DNA from: an uncultured Clostridia bacterium
GTDB taxonomy: Bacteria > Bacillota > Clostridia > Christensenellales > DTU072
Length of the DNA: 48,511 nucleotides
Direction: 5' to 3'
Assembly: GCA_944372095.1 (NCBI GenBank)
Contig: CALVYG010000010.1
Coordinates: 1 to 48,511 of the forward strand
Numbering within the stretch: position 1 is the stretch's first letter; every line of letters begins with the position of its first letter. Positions 16,809 to 24,268 of this stretch are shown one piece after another. A model generated the notes under the pieces. That model made no database searches, was not told the DNA's origin, and was given only the letters and a program-made list of their open reading frames with translations. A program made the translations under genes and the position numbers.

Positions 16809-17733
16809 TAAAAAAAGAATTGCATTTTTGTTCGGCGGACAAGGCGCGCAGTATGTCGGAATGGGAAAAGACGTATTCGATTACGGAAAAGAAGGGAAAC
16901 GCATTTTCGGTATGGGAGAGAATCTGAAACCCGGAATAATCGAACTTTGTTTCAACGGTCCTGCGGAAGAACTTATTAAAACGGAAAATGCCCAACCGTG
17001 TCTATATCTTACCGAGCTTTCTTACGCTTTTGAACTGAAAAGCCGAGGCGTTGAAGCGGTTGCGGCGGCGGGGTTTTCTTTCGGAGAAATTCCCGCGCTT
17101 GTATTCGGCGGAGCGATTGAACCCGAGGAGGGGTTTATGCTTGCCGTCGCGAGAGGTAGAGAAATGGGGATTGTTTCGGAACAAATGCCGGGAGGAATGG
17201 TGGCGGTTATAAATCTCAACGAGGAAAAGACAAGAGAAATTTGTGCGGAAATCGGGGATTATTATGCCGTTAATTTTAATTGCCCCGGGCAGATAACGTG
17301 TTCGGGAAAAGCGGAAAAGACAATTGAATTTATAAATAAAGTAAAAGAAAACGGAGGAAGAGCGGTAAAACTTGCAACAAGCGGAGCGTTTCATACGCCG
17401 TATATGAAATCGGCAGGAGAAAATCTTGCGAAATTTTTGGAGACCGTTAAAATCAAAAAAACCGAAATTCCCGTATACGGAAACAGTACCGCAACAAAAT
17501 ATCCCGACGAAGTAAAAGGAATAAGGGAAAATATAATAAGGCAATTAAGTTCAAGCGTAATGTTCGAGAAAACGCTGAGGAATATGGCAAATGACGGAAC
17601 AGACACTTTTATTGAAATAGGAGCAGGGAAAACGCTAACGGGATTTGTGAAGAAAACGCTTCCGAATGCAAGAATTTTTACCGTAAACGATATGGATTCT
17701 TTGGAAAAAACGGCGGAAATATTGAAATCTTGA
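16792..17733 (+). CDS. fabD: Malonyl-CoA:ACP transacylase
   Basis: This protein of about 313 residues transfers malonyl from CoA to the carrier protein. It opens with AFLFGGQGAQYVGMG, the family hallmark. The nucleophile is Ser96 in GFSFGE; family members normally read GHSLGE, so the His before the Ser is Phe here. Arg121 (RGR) and His201 (SGAFHTPY) complete the expected active site. I place the start at 16792 rather than an in-frame ATG at 16765, because only the later site leaves a usual N-terminus ahead of FGGQG and has a purine-rich AAGAAGGCGG upstream. It overlaps the dehydratase gene. The protein is expected to be active, but the His-to-Phe change may alter activity. Confidence 0.85.
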   Translation: MSVKDNKKRIAFLFGGQGAQYVGMGKDVFDYGKEGKRIFGMGENLKPGIIELCFNGPAEELIKTENAQPCLYLTELSYAFELKSRGVEAVAAAGFSFGEIPALVFGGAIEPEEGFMLAVARGREMGIVSEQMPGGMVAVINLNEEKTREICAEIGDYYAVNFNCPGQITCSGKAEKTIEFINKVKENGGRAVKLATSGAFHTPYMKSAGENLAKFLETVKIKKTEIPVYGNSTATKYPDEVKGIRENIIRQLSSSVMFEKTLRNMANDGTDTFIEIGAGKTLTGFVKKTLPNARIFTVNDMDSLEKTAEILKS

Positions 17734-17775
17734 ATATAAAATATCAGGACAAAAAATTTATAAATAAGGATAAAA

Positions 17776-19449
17776 GTGACGAAAGAAAACGTAAATATCG
17801 GAAGCAAGGCAAAAAGATGCGCAAAGTGCGGAGCCGAAATAAAAATTGATACTCTTAAAAGAGAAAAATATATCTGCCCGGTATGCGGCGGGTATTTTTG
17901 TATGCCTGCACGGGAAAGAATAAATGATTTGGCGGACGGAAAAACGTTTGAAGAAAGATTTAGTGACGGAGCGTTTTTTGACCCGATAAAATTCCCCGGA
18001 TATACGGAAAAATACGAAAAGGCGAAGGAAACAAGCGGAGAAAAGGAAGGGGTAATATGCGGAAAATGCCTGATAGGAGGGCATGAAACGTGTATATACG
18101 TAATGGAACCCGGATTTATGATGGGGTCGATGGGAAGCGTGGTAGGAGAGAAAATAACCGCATTGTTCGAGTATGCGACGAAGAACAGATTACCTGTTGT
18201 CGGATATACCGTTTCCGGCGGAGCAAGAATGCAGGAGGGGATATATTCGCTTATGCAGATGGCAAAGACAACCGCCGCAGTGAGACGACACGGAGAATCG
18301 GGATTGTTTTACCTTGTATGTCTGACAAATCCTACGATGGGAGGGATAACGGCAAGTTTTGCGTCGCTGGGAGACGTAATAATTGCCGAACCCGAAGCGC
18401 AAATAGGATTTGCAGGGAGAAAAGTTGTCGAACAGTTCAGCGGAAAAACGCTTTCCGACGATTTCAGAAAATCCGAAAAAGTATTGGGATACGGGTTTCT
18501 GGATAAAATAGTTGAAAGAAAAAACCAGAAAAAGATTATAGCAGATTTATTGGAGACATATTCGGCAGAGAAACGGAGTGTTGATGAAAATCGCGTATGC
18601 GAAGAAAATGAACGTGAGGAAAAACAATTCGAATATACGGACGAAAGCCTTAAAGCATACGAAAGAGTAAAAATATCCAGAAAGAGCGGCAGACCGACGG
18701 CAAAAGATTATATATACGGGATATTTGAAAGCTTTTGCGAACTGCACGGAGACCGAAAGAGCGGAGACGACACGGCGGTAATCGGAGGAATTGCGAAGTT
18801 AAACGGTAAAAAGATAACTGTTATAGGAACGGAGAAAGGACGCACCGCGGAAGAGAGGGTAAAAAGGAATTTCGGAATGGCAAACGCTTCGGGGTACCGA
18901 AAAGCGATAAGACTTATGAAACTTGCCGAGAAATTTACAATGCCGGTAATAACAATCATAGATACGCAGGGCGCGGAATGCGGAGAGGCGGCGGAAAGAA
19001 GCGGAATAGGGCAGGCAATAGCCGAAAGCATAAGCGGAATGAGCGCATTAAGAGTACCGATAATATCGTTGATTATAGGAGAAGCGGGAAGCGGAGGCGC
19101 GTTGGGACTGGCGTATTGCGATAAGCTTATAATGCTTGAAAACGCATATTACTCGGTTATAACGCCGGAAGCGTGTTCGAAAATACTGTACGGAGATACG
19201 CTGAATTCGGAAAGAACAGCGGAATTTCTCGGATTAACGGCAAGTGAGCTCAAAAAGGAAGGAATAGTCGATATTGTTTTGAGAGAACCTCAAAATTATA
19301 GCGACAGCGAAAGCAGGCATAAATTTATGAACGGAATTAAAATCTTATTGGAAGAAGAATTGGAAAAGCTTCAAAATACGGATAAAGAAAAGTTGTCGGA
19401 AATGCGTTATGCGAAATACAGAAATATAGGAATATCAACCAATTTATAA
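17776..19449 (+). CDS. accDA: Fused acetyl-CoA carboxylase carboxyltransferase (AccD-AccA)
   Basis: This 557-residue protein joins the beta and alpha halves of the carboxyltransferase, which moves CO2 from carboxybiotin to acetyl-CoA and makes malonyl-CoA. The N-terminus has a four-cysteine zinc ribbon (Cys15, Cys18, Cys34, Cys37) and the beta crotonase fold to about 270. The alpha half begins near 295 (RPTAKDYI, LHGDR). It contains the glycine-rich segments IIGEAGSGGALGLAYCDK and YYSVITPEACSKIL. The start codon is GTG, five bases after AAGGA. The biotin carrier protein and biotin carboxylase are not in the operon and must lie elsewhere. As last gene of the operon it supplies malonyl-CoA to FabD. 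Confidence 0.88.
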   Translation: MTKENVNIGSKAKRCAKCGAEIKIDTLKREKYICPVCGGYFCMPARERINDLADGKTFEERFSDGAFFDPIKFPGYTEKYEKAKETSGEKEGVICGKCLIGGHETCIYVMEPGFMMGSMGSVVGEKITALFEYATKNRLPVVGYTVSGGARMQEGIYSLMQMAKTTAAVRRHGESGLFYLVCLTNPTMGGITASFASLGDVIIAEPEAQIGFAGRKVVEQFSGKTLSDDFRKSEKVLGYGFLDKIVERKNQKKIIADLLETYSAEKRSVDENRVCEENEREEKQFEYTDESLKAYERVKISRKSGRPTAKDYIYGIFESFCELHGDRKSGDDTAVIGGIAKLNGKKITVIGTEKGRTAEERVKRNFGMANASGYRKAIRLMKLAEKFTMPVITIIDTQGAECGEAAERSGIGQAIAESISGMSALRVPIISLIIGEAGSGGALGLAYCDKLIMLENAYYSVITPEACSKILYGDTLNSERTAEFLGLTASELKKEGIVDIVLREPQNYSDSESRHKFMNGIKILLEEELEKLQNTDKEKLSEMRYAKYRNIGISTNL

Positions 19450-19482
19450 GGCAAAATAAACATATAAAAATTTTAAGATATA

Positions 19483-19510
19483 GTAAATTAAAGCGATTTA
19501 CAATTTTAGG
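19483..19510 (+). terminator. Weak candidate terminator of the acyl-chain operon
   Basis: GTAAAT (19483-19488) can pair with ATTTAC (19496-19501) and is followed by AATTTT. This is weak, but nothing better is visible between accDA and the next promoter. The rest of 19450-19580 is A-rich and holds no gene. Confidence 0.3.
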
Positions 19511-19585
19511 GTAAAAAATCAAGAAAAAACAAGAAATACAACAAAAACAAGTAATAAAAACGTCGGGAGCGAAGCGGAAAATCCT

Positions 19586-19614
19586 TTGACAAAGGAAAAC
19601 GCGTTTGGTAAAAT
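19586..19614 (+). promoter_or_regulatory. Sigma-A promoter of the purine operon
   Basis: TTGACA (19586-19591), 17 bp, TAAAAT (19609-19614) with an upstream TTGG. The transcript would begin almost exactly at the riboswitch. Confidence 0.82.
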
Positions 19615-19621
19615 AAAAACA

Positions 19622-19708
19622 ATCGGGTACAGTCTTACTGCAACTGACGGAAAGAGTGGATAACCACGGAGGAGCAGGAGATTATTTAATTGTCGACCGT
19701 CTGGGCAC
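19622..19708 (+). promoter_or_regulatory. ZTP (pfl) riboswitch
   Basis: The segment carries the core of the ZTP riboswitch in order: an AACTGACGG element near 19641-19649, the GTGGATAACCACGGAGGAGCA block (19656-19676) and, after a variable linker, GACCGTCTGGGCA (19695-19707), which matches the conserved CCGCCUGGGC end. ZTP/ZMP builds up when 10-formyl-tetrahydrofolate runs short, and the switch then turns on purine and folate genes. Its placement before purE is a classic context. The last helix overlaps a terminator, which gives a transcriptional mechanism. Identification is by eye and has not been run against a covariance model. Confidence 0.85.
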
Positions 19709-19739
19709 ACTACCCTTGTGGTAAGTGCGCCCGTTTTAT
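19703..19739 (+). terminator. ZTP-controlled terminator
   Basis: The stem GGGC-CACTACC (19703-19714) with GGTAAGTGCGCCC (19720-19732) is followed by GTTTT. Its 5' arm is part of the riboswitch's conserved CTGGGCA, so ligand binding and termination exclude each other. Confidence 0.75.
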
Positions 19740-19779
19740 AAAAAAGGATGTTGAAAATCAGAAGATTTAAGGAGAAAAA

Positions 19780-20289
19780 ATGAAAAAAGTAGCGGTTATA
19801 ATGGGAAGCGACAGCGACCTCGACGTTGTAAGTAAGGGTATAGCTGTGCTTGACGAACTCGGTATAAAATACGAAGTTCATATATATTCGGCGCACAGAA
19901 CGCCCGAAGAAGCGGGAAAGTTCTGTTCCGAGGCGAAAGAAAAGGGGTTCGGAGTAATTATAGCCGCGGCGGGAATGGCGGCGCATTTGGCGGGAGCGGC
20001 CGCGGCGCAGACGCTTTTACCGATTATCGGTATTCCGATTGAATCGGGAAGATTGGGGGGACTGGACGCGCTTTTATCGACGGTGCAGATGCCGTCGGGA
20101 ATTCCCGTTGCCACGGTTGCGGTTAACGGCGCCAAAAACGCGGCATTGCTTGCGGCTCAGATTCTGGCGGTTTCGGATGACAACTTGTATCTGAAATTGA
20201 AAAATCTCAGAGAAAAGGATAAAAATGCCGTTCTTGAAAAAAATTCAAAAATCGAAAAACAGTTTAACGGTCATAAAACGGATTGTTAA
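19780..20289 (+). CDS. purE: N5-carboxyaminoimidazole ribonucleotide mutase
   Basis: This 169-residue class I PurE moves the carboxyl group of N5-CAIR to C4 to give CAIR in purine synthesis. The N-terminal IMGSDSDLDV and the SAHRTPEEA motif with its catalytic His are intact. AAGAGGMAAHLAGAAAAQT and GGLDALLSTVQMP also fit. The family is an octamer. It is the first gene behind the ZTP riboswitch, with TAAGGAG before the ATG. PurK, which makes N5-CAIR, is not in this operon, nor are purC and purB, so these must lie elsewhere if the pathway is complete. Confidence 0.93.
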   Translation: MKKVAVIMGSDSDLDVVSKGIAVLDELGIKYEVHIYSAHRTPEEAGKFCSEAKEKGFGVIIAAAGMAAHLAGAAAAQTLLPIIGIPIESGRLGGLDALLSTVQMPSGIPVATVAVNGAKNAALLAAQILAVSDDNLYLKLKNLREKDKNAVLEKNSKIEKQFNGHKTDC

Positions 20290-20385
20290 CTTTTTTAATT
20301 TGGCGAAATAAATAAATTTACAGAAAAACGTAACAACTGACTGAGTCGGGGGGAAATAAGAAATTCGACATAAGACGAGGTGACA

Positions 20386-21810
20386 ATGGGAGGCTTTTTC
20401 GGAATAGCAAGCAAGAAAGATTGCGTCCGCGACGTGTTTTTCGGAGTGGACTACCATACGCATTTGGGCAAGGCAAGAGCCGGAATGGCGGCGGTGAACC
20501 CGACAGACGGGTTCAGAAAGGAAATACATAATATAGAAAATTCCCCTTTCCGTACGAAATTCGATAATATTTCGGGCAGGATAAAGGGGAATTCTTGTAT
20601 AGGGTGCATAAGCGATTGCGACCCGCAGCCGCTTATTATTAAATCGAGGTTCGGAATATATGCGATAACAATGGTCGGGTATATAGCCAATGCGGACGAA
20701 CTGGCGGAAGAGTGTCTGAAAAACGGATACGGAGTTTTCCAGCCGATGTCAGGGAACAGAATAAATTCAACCGAACTTATAACGCTTTTGATTGAACGTA
20801 AAGATACGCTTGTCGAAGGGATAAAGTACGCTCAGGAAAGAATACGGGGGTCAGCAAACCTGTTACTGATGTTTGAAGACGGAAAACTTATAACCGCGCG
20901 CGACAGAGAAGGCAGACTGCCGGTAAGAATAGGAAAATCAAAAGACGCGTTCTGCGTATCTTTTGAAAGTTTTGCCTATGAAAAAATCGGGTTCGTGAAT
21001 TATATGGAGCTCAAATCGGGAGAAGTAACGGAAATTACGGCAGACGGGGTAAAAATTCTCGAAGAGGGCAGAGACGAAATGAAGATATGTTCGTTCTTAT
21101 GGACATATTACGGATATCCGAACGCAAATTACGAAGGGAGAAACGTAGAACTTTCGAGAATGAAGAACGGAAAGATAATGGCGGAAACGGAGATGAAGCG
21201 CGGAACGATTCCGAAAGTGGATTATGTAAGCGGAGTACCGGATTCGGGCACGCCGCATGCGATAGGGTATTCGCACGGGAGCGGGATACCGTTTGCGAGA
21301 CCGTTTATAAAATATACGCCAGCATGGTCGAGAAGCTTTATTCCTGCGAATCAGGAAGAGCGGCGCAGGGTTGCGAAAATGAAGCAGATTCCGATAATAG
21401 AACTTATAAACGGCAAGGATTTGCTTTTCGTGGACGACAGTATCGTTAGAGGAACGCAACTCGGAGAAACGGTATCGTTTTTATTCGGAAACGGAGCGAA
21501 ATCGGTGCATATGCGCTCGGCGTGTCCGCCTATTATGTACGCCTGCAAATATCTGAATTTTTCGAGAAACAATTCCGATATGGACCTTATAGCAAGGCGT
21601 GTAATAGTAGAACTCGAAGGAAAAGAGGGATTGGAACACATTGACGAATACGCCGACGGAACGACGGAGAGAGGAAAGAATTTAAGACAGGCAATCTGTA
21701 AACAGATGAAATTCGATTCGCTTGAATTTCAGACATTGGAAGGAATGATAGAAGCGATAGGGATAGACCCGTGCAAACTTTGTACATATTGTTGGAACGG
21801 AAAGGAGTAA
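20386..21810 (+). CDS. purF: PurF-like amidophosphoribosyltransferase with degenerate glutaminase half
   Basis: This protein of about 474 residues is homologous to PurF, which makes phosphoribosylamine from PRPP and glutamine. The C-terminal phosphoribosyltransferase half is sound, with the PRPP loop LLFVDDSIVRGTQ (near 346-358) and a CKLCTYCW tail. The N-terminal Ntn glutaminase half is not. The protein begins MGGFFGIAS where active enzymes have Cys after Met (MCGIFGI). The HTRYST-type and HNGN glutamine-binding segments read IGCISDC and MVGYIAN. It may use free ammonia or a separate amidotransferase, or do another reaction. I start it at ATG 20386, five bases after GAGG; a GTG at 20380 is the alternative. 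No second purF is in the window. Confidence 0.85.
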   Translation: MGGFFGIASKKDCVRDVFFGVDYHTHLGKARAGMAAVNPTDGFRKEIHNIENSPFRTKFDNISGRIKGNSCIGCISDCDPQPLIIKSRFGIYAITMVGYIANADELAEECLKNGYGVFQPMSGNRINSTELITLLIERKDTLVEGIKYAQERIRGSANLLLMFEDGKLITARDREGRLPVRIGKSKDAFCVSFESFAYEKIGFVNYMELKSGEVTEITADGVKILEEGRDEMKICSFLWTYYGYPNANYEGRNVELSRMKNGKIMAETEMKRGTIPKVDYVSGVPDSGTPHAIGYSHGSGIPFARPFIKYTPAWSRSFIPANQEERRRVAKMKQIPIIELINGKDLLFVDDSIVRGTQLGETVSFLFGNGAKSVHMRSACPPIMYACKYLNFSRNNSDMDLIARRVIVELEGKEGLEHIDEYADGTTERGKNLRQAICKQMKFDSLEFQTLEGMIEAIGIDPCKLCTYCWNGKE

Positions 21811-21813
21811 GAG

Positions 21814-22854
21814 ATGAAAAATTCGAAATCGGAAAGTTATGCGGCGGCGGGAGTGGACATAACCGCGGGATACAAAGCGGTAGAGCTTATGAAAAAGCAT
21901 ATAGCGAGAACGTTGACGGAAGGAGTATGCTCGGACGTCGGCGGATTCGGGGGATTGTTCGAACTCGACGTAAAAGGTATGGAAAAACCGGTATTGGTAA
22001 GCGGAACGGACGGAGTGGGTACAAAACTTAAACTTGCGTTTATTATGGACAAACACGACACGGTAGGAATTGACTGCGTGGCAATGTGCGTAAACGACGT
22101 AATATGCTGCGGAGCGAAACCGTTGTTTTTCCTCGATTACATAGCATGCGGGAAAAACGTGCCTGAAAGGATAGCGGAACTCGTATCGGGAGTAGCGGAA
22201 GGCTGCGTACAGAGCGGAGCCGCGCTTATCGGCGGCGAAACGGCGGAGATGCCGGGGTTTTATCCCGAAAACGAATACGACCTTGCGGGGTTTGCGGTAG
22301 GGGTTGTGGATAAGGATAAAATTCTGCGTCCCGAAAGCGTTGAAAGCGGAGACGTTATTATTGCGCTTCCTTCAAGCGGAGTGCACAGCAACGGTTTTTC
22401 TCTTGTAAGAAAAGTTTTCGGAATAGGAAAAGAAAACATTACCGAACCGATAGATGAACTCGGAGGAAAAAGCATAGGAGAAACTCTGCTTACGCCGACG
22501 AAAATTTACGTTAAGGCAATAACGGCATTGAAAGATAAAGTAACGGTAAGGTCTGTTTCGCATATAACGGGCGGAGGATTTTACGAAAATATTCCAAGGA
22601 GTCTGCCGACGGGATATGCCGCAAAAATTTATAAAGAAACGCTTAAAATTCCGCCGATATTCGATTTGATAAAGAGAAAAGGAAATATACCCGAAAGAGA
22701 TATGTTCAATACGTTCAATATGGGAGTAGGAATGAGCGTAACGGTAAAAAAGGGCGAAGAAAACAAAGCCGTAGAGATTTTGAAAGAAAGCGGAGAAGAA
22801 GCGTACGTTATGGGCGAAGTGATAAAAGCCGACGGAGGGGTTGTCTTTGCATAG
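21814..22854 (+). CDS. purM: Phosphoribosylformylglycinamidine cyclo-ligase (AIR synthetase)
   Basis: This 346-residue PurM closes the imidazole ring by converting FGAM to AIR with ATP. It opens with the YAAAGVDITAGYKAV segment, and SGTDGVGTKLKLAF and the CVNDVICCGAKPLFFLDY block form the family ATP site. GGETAEMPGFY and HITGGGFYENIPR are also canonical. AAAGGAG lies just before the ATG, and only three bases separate it from purF. Length and motifs are standard. Confidence 0.95.
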   Translation: MKNSKSESYAAAGVDITAGYKAVELMKKHIARTLTEGVCSDVGGFGGLFELDVKGMEKPVLVSGTDGVGTKLKLAFIMDKHDTVGIDCVAMCVNDVICCGAKPLFFLDYIACGKNVPERIAELVSGVAEGCVQSGAALIGGETAEMPGFYPENEYDLAGFAVGVVDKDKILRPESVESGDVIIALPSSGVHSNGFSLVRKVFGIGKENITEPIDELGGKSIGETLLTPTKIYVKAITALKDKVTVRSVSHITGGGFYENIPRSLPTGYAAKIYKETLKIPPIFDLIKRKGNIPERDMFNTFNMGVGMSVTVKKGEENKAVEILKESGEEAYVMGEVIKADGGVVFA

Positions 22855-22908
22855 AAGAAAGACGGAAATAATAATGCGCATAAGAAGTGAGCGGGAGGCA
22901 AACCGATA

Positions 22909-23520
22909 ATGTCGAAGGTCAGAATAGGCGTAATGGTAAGCGGCGGAGGAACGAATCTGCAAGCGCTTATCGACGCGGAAAAGGAAGGGAAAATTCCGGA
23001 CGGAACGATAGTTTTAACGTTGTCGGACAACGAAAAAGCGTACGCGTTGACGAGAGCGGAAAATGCGGGAATAAAGACTTACGTAGTATCGAAAAAGCAA
23101 TACGACAGAAAAGAATTTGAAAAAAAAGCGACGGAAATTCTTGAAGATAACGGAATAGAACTTATAGTTCTGGCGGGATTTATGAGAATACTCGGAAAAG
23201 AATTCATAAAGAAATACGAAAACAGGATAATAAACGTACATCCGTCGCTGATACCGTCGTTTTGCGGAGAGGGATATTACGGAATCAAGGTACACGAAGC
23301 GGCGCTCGGATACGGCGTAAAAGTAAGCGGAGCGACGGTGCATTACGTGAACGAAATACCCGACGGAGGGAAGATAATAAAACAGAAAGCAGTGGAAGTG
23401 AGAGAGGGTGACACGCCCGAAACGCTGCAAAAGAGGATTATGGAACAGGCTGAATGGATAATACTGCCCGAAGCGGCAGAGCAGGTGTGCAGGGAAATAA
23501 GAAAAAAGAAAGGAGAATAA
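22909..23520 (+). CDS. purN: Phosphoribosylglycinamide formyltransferase
   Basis: This 203-residue folate-dependent GAR transformylase transfers a formyl group from 10-formyl-THF to GAR. The N-terminal VSGGGTNLQAL forms the phosphate site. The catalytic triad fits Asn109 and His111 (INVHPSLIPSF) and Asp152 (IPDGG). The FCGEGYYGIKVHEAAL stretch is typical of Firmicutes PurN. GGGAGG stands upstream of the ATG. Its stop is immediately followed by the next start (TAAATG). Use of formyl-THF here and by the AICAR transformylase below explains why the operon is ZTP-controlled. Confidence 0.94.
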   Translation: MSKVRIGVMVSGGGTNLQALIDAEKEGKIPDGTIVLTLSDNEKAYALTRAENAGIKTYVVSKKQYDRKEFEKKATEILEDNGIELIVLAGFMRILGKEFIKKYENRIINVHPSLIPSFCGEGYYGIKVHEAALGYGVKVSGATVHYVNEIPDGGKIIKQKAVEVREGDTPETLQKRIMEQAEWIILPEAAEQVCREIRKKKGE

Positions 23521-24252
23521 ATGGAAATGAACGTATACGAAACGACGACCGTCGGAAAAAGAATAGCAGGAAATCCGTATGTGGGAAGAGGAATTGCGAT
23601 AGGAAAAACCGCCGACGGGAAAAAGAACGCGATAGCGTATTTTATAATGGGCAGAAGCGAAAACAGCCGTAACCGCGTATTCAGCGTCAGGAACGGAGAA
23701 GTGTATACCGAGCCTTTCGACGAAACAAAGATTAAAGACCCGAGTCTGATAATATATGCGGCGGTGAAAAGCGTTGATAATAAACTTATAGTCACGAACG
23801 GCGACCAGACCGACACGATATACGAATACGTAAAGAACGGAAAAAGTTTTGAAGAGGCGTTAAAAACCCGTTGTTTCGAGCCGGACGCGCCGAATTTTAC
23901 GCCGAGAATAAGCGGAATGGTGACATTCGGAGAAAGCGATTTTTCTTATGAAATGAGCATATTGAAAAGTATCGACGAACAGGGAAGCGAATGTGCAAGG
24001 TATACTTTTTCGTATCCGTCGAAAGCGGGACTGGGGCATTTTATCCATACATACGTAACCGACGGTAACCCGATACCGACGTTTACGGGAGAACCCGAAC
24101 GGATATACGTTCCCGACAGTATAGACGAATTTACTGCGGATATATGGAAAAATCTCGACGATAACAATAAAATTTCGTTATATGTGAGATATACGGACGT
24201 AAAGAGCGGAATTACGGAAGAAAGAACGATAAACAAAAACGAGCGGATTTAA
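23521..24252 (+). CDS. purO: IMP cyclohydrolase, PurO-like family
   Basis: This 243-residue protein matches the stand-alone IMP cyclohydrolase family first known from archaea (PurO), not the PurH N-terminal domain. Recognisable blocks are GNPYVGRGIAIG, AYFIMGRSENSRNRVF, EPDAPNFTPRISG and GLGHFIHTY. It would close FAICAR to IMP, the last step of purine synthesis. It abuts purN and is followed 16 bases later by a stand-alone AICAR transformylase. The two together replace bifunctional PurH. GGAGAATAA precedes the ATG directly. The IMP cyclohydrolase assignment is strong; 'PurO' is used as the closest familiar name. Confidence 0.88.
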   Translation: MEMNVYETTTVGKRIAGNPYVGRGIAIGKTADGKKNAIAYFIMGRSENSRNRVFSVRNGEVYTEPFDETKIKDPSLIIYAAVKSVDNKLIVTNGDQTDTIYEYVKNGKSFEEALKTRCFEPDAPNFTPRISGMVTFGESDFSYEMSILKSIDEQGSECARYTFSYPSKAGLGHFIHTYVTDGNPIPTFTGEPERIYVPDSIDEFTADIWKNLDDNNKISLYVRYTDVKSGITEERTINKNERI

Positions 24253-24268
24253 CGGCAGGAGGCAGAAA

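Noticed and set aside
19622..19739. THF or purine (guanine/adenine) riboswitch before purE
   Set aside because: The conserved loops of those classes are absent, and the CTGGGCA end and GTGG-AACCAC block fit ZTP instead.
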